From Stramonita haemastoma (lineage: Eukaryota; Mollusca; Gastropoda; Neogastropoda; Muricidae), in assembly GCA_030674155.1 (NCBI GenBank), contig CM060335.1, forward strand, positions 28,160,097-28,170,096: a stretch of DNA of 10,000 nucleotides, in the 5' to 3' direction. Made by a program: the position numbers and the translations under genes. This document shows positions 7,493-10,000 of this stretch, one piece after another. Each line of letters starts with the position of its first letter. The stretch's first letter is position 1. A model generated the notes under the pieces. That model was not told the DNA's origin. It searched no databases and worked only from the letters and a program-made list of their open reading frames with translations.

Positions 7493-7762
7493 AGTGAGAA
7501 TTAAGGTTTTCTGCTGATATTTCTTTTATGACTTTTTGGGAGTTATGTCTTGATTTATCAGTTAAGGTATTAATGGCTTTCCAAATTGCTTTTGGATTTT
7601 GGGCTGAAGACAGCAAATCTTGAAAGTATTTTGTTTTGGCTTTGCGCTTCAATGAATTAACTTTGTTTCTTTGCTTTTTATATTCATCTTTTTGCTTTGA
7701 TTTTAATAAATAGTCTCTTAGATTCATTTCGTTTCAATTTCTTTTGTTAACCATGGAGGTTT
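7476..7762 (-). pseudogene. LINE B endonuclease-RT linker
   Basis: This holds the basic linker typical of LINEs: KPPWLTKEIE, then RDYLLK, KKQRNKVNSLKRKAK, KYFQDLL and PKAIWKAINTL. The PPWLT part (7741-7762) is in a different frame from the MNLRDYLLK part, and the change falls near 7725. The residues before PPWLT are still open but no longer recognisable, which marks the probable truncation point. Confidence 0.8.
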
Positions 7763-7779
7763 CATGAAATATTTTATTG

Positions 7780-8920
<1,141 letters not shown>

Positions 8921-8935
8921 GTTATGGTTGATGTA

Positions 8936-9096
8936 ATATTCTTGTGTTCATAAACGTTGAGACATTTTCATTTTCAGCAAGCATAATTATGTTGGTAGTG
9001 GTATGTTTGCAACTCTTGTCATGTACCATCCCCCATGCCCAAATTGCTTTTGCATTGTGGCCTAAGGCCGATGGACAGTAAAAGTATGTAGTCTGG

Positions 9097-9098
<2 letters not shown>
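8936..9098 (+). mobile_element. Possible 3' end of a third LINE or related retroposon
   Basis: This 160-base island between two TC tracts ends in GGCC-TAA-GGCC, GATGGACAGTAAAAG and then a TC tract. That order parallels the LINE A terminus (GGCC-AAT-GGCC, T-run, AATAAAG, tail, TC tract). It has no coding remnant and no clear tandem tail, so it may be a strongly truncated LINE or a SINE that shares a LINE 3' end. The resemblance is short and could be coincidence. Confidence 0.4.

Positions 9099-9189
<91 letters not shown>
9099..9189 (+). repeat. (TC)n microsatellite
   Basis: About 45 uninterrupted TC units, starting directly after GTCTGGAG. Confidence 0.95.
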
Positions 9190-9193
<4 letters not shown>

Positions 9194-9290
9194 GAGTGCA
9201 TGTGTACGTGTGTGCGCACACTCGTGCGCGGGCGTCTGCGCAAGTGCATGTGTGTGTGTTTGTGTGTGTGTGTACGTGTGCGTCTTGTGT
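9190..9290 (+). repeat. Degenerate TG-rich tract
   Basis: TG-rich sequence with GCGC, ACTCG and ACG interruptions, following the TC tract. Confidence 0.8.
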
Positions 9291-9344
9291 AGCACTTCAC
9301 ACAAGGCAAATATAATGTGATGTCCCTTTCTACTAAAGTTAATA

Positions 9345-9529
9345 TAAACAAACTAAACACACCACACACACACTTATACACACTTACACACCTATACACA
9401 ACAAACCACACACCAAACACACTACATACACAACTACTACACACTATACACACACTACACACACATACACACACCACTACACACACACTACACACACACT
9501 ACACACACACACACTACACACAACACACA

Positions 9530-9573
<44 letters not shown>

Positions 9574-9576
9574 CAC

Positions 9577-9645
<69 letters not shown>

Positions 9646-9660
9646 CACACACACAAACAC
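9345..9660 (+). repeat. CA-rich mosaic with CACTA/CTATA variants
   Basis: The left part (9355-9530) is a higher-order mosaic of ACACACTACAC-type units with CTA, TTA and AAAC interruptions. The right part holds two purer (CA)n runs, about 9532-9572 and 9579-9644, separated by AACACAA. Long open frames here are low-complexity artefacts. Confidence 0.92.
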
Positions 9661-9718
9661 CGGAATCAGAAGAAAGCTGAAAAGTAGAAAGAAAGAAAGA
9701 AAAAAAGGACAACTTGCA
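9661..9718. repeat. Purine-rich GAAA tract before repeat R1
   Basis: A GA-rich stretch with GAAAGAAAGAAAG units between the CA mosaic and copy 2 of R1. It occupies the same relative place as the A-rich tract before copy 1. Confidence 0.6.
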
Positions 9719-9801
9719 ACACTGGACTGTAACGACAGCTATGGCACGAACATCTAATGACGGCCTCTCTACAATGACGACCTTTTAGCAGCAACTGGGC
9801 C
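9719..9801. repeat. Dispersed repeat R1, copy 2
   Basis: It shares the first 18 bases exactly with copy 1 at 3826-3910, plus the later GACNTTTTAGC core and the CTGGGCC end, in the same orientation about 5.9 kb away. The middle has drifted and is about two bases shorter overall. Confidence 0.75.
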
Positions 9802-10000
9802 ACGGAAAAGACACTACAGGACTGTGAGGCGAGGGAAAAAAACCCTGAAATGGGCCACCAGAAGAAAAAAAACAAACAACAACAAATAGAAGGAGAAAGG
9901 TAGAAGGGAGACTTTCCAGAAAGGTTAAGACAAGTGTCGTGAAATTGGAGAGTGAAGGGGGCTCCAAGAGGCGGAGTTAGTCAGAACTGTAAGGTAGGAC
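9802..10000. other. Purine-rich sequence, no gene seen
   Basis: The plus strand is rich in A and G with several A-runs (around 9835 and 9865). It may continue the R1 element beyond the part alignable with copy 1. No gene is visible. Confidence 0.4.

Larger units (their letters stand above)
5517..7775 (-). mobile_element. LINE B: 5'-truncated, frameshifted non-LTR retrotransposon
   Basis: This second LINE is on the minus strand and unlike LINE A in protein sequence. Read 5' to 3' on the minus strand it has the linker before the RT (KPPWLTKEI), the RT in pieces, a C-terminal domain, a 3' UTR of about 300 bases, AATAAA and a (TTGAC)n tail. The endonuclease is absent, consistent with the 5' truncation typical of LINE insertion. 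At least four one-base frame changes (near 7725, 7490, 7320 and 6810) make it a dead copy. I could not find a target-site duplication, so the 5' boundary (about 7768-7800) is approximate. Confidence 0.92.

Noticed and set aside
6887..7517. Short plus-strand frames opposite LINE B
   Set aside because: They are antisense to RT-coding sequence and have no independent support.
9317..9757. A 146-codon His/Thr-rich frame
   Set aside because: It is almost wholly the CA mosaic; the C-terminal part runs into the R1 repeat. No protein signal.

Overview
This window is eukaryotic, non-coding and dominated by repeats. Simple dinucleotide tracts, (TG)n/(CA)n and (TC)n, cover a large share of it, and the only long protein-coding stretches are reverse transcriptases of non-LTR retrotransposons (LINEs). 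I see no bacterial-type operon, tRNA, rRNA or CRISPR, and no host gene I can name. The mix of LINE types, the very long TG/TC microsatellites and a SINE-like motif near 2962-3041 that I recall from snails suggest a mollusc, probably a marine gastropod. That assignment is inference.

Layout. Positions 1-2376 (+) hold the 3' part of LINE A: a 730-codon open frame with a full reverse transcriptase and a C-terminal zinc knuckle, a short 3' UTR with AATAAA, and a (TTCGAG)n tail running straight into (TC)n. Positions 2458-3620 are TG-rich, with a SINE-like fragment, a GC-alternating block and a perfect hairpin (3440-3512) at which the strand polarity switches from TG-rich to CA-rich. Positions 3620-5463 are mostly anonymous AT-rich DNA, with one copy of a dispersed repeat (3826-3910), a short (TTTGAC)n retroposon-like end and two CA-rich blocks. 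Positions 5517-7775 (-) hold LINE B, a 5'-truncated and frameshifted element ending in (TTGAC)n. Positions 7770-8772 (-) hold an unidentified coding-like stretch with a strong coiled coil, broken by frameshifts. Positions 8773-9350 are a TG/TC compound repeat, a possible third LINE 3' end and another TC tract. From 9350 on there is a CA-rich mosaic, then the second copy of the dispersed repeat (9719-9801).

Function. LINE A and LINE B are independent insertions of different families. Each would supply its own RT, and LINE A could plausibly be close to intact if its upstream endonuclease, outside the window, is intact. A recurring theme is that LINE 3' ends carry 5-6 bp tandem tails and sit next to a long dinucleotide tract. 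No undescribed multi-gene system is visible. The best candidates for follow-up are the coiled-coil pseudogene, the 34-bp perfect palindrome and the unnamed dispersed repeat.
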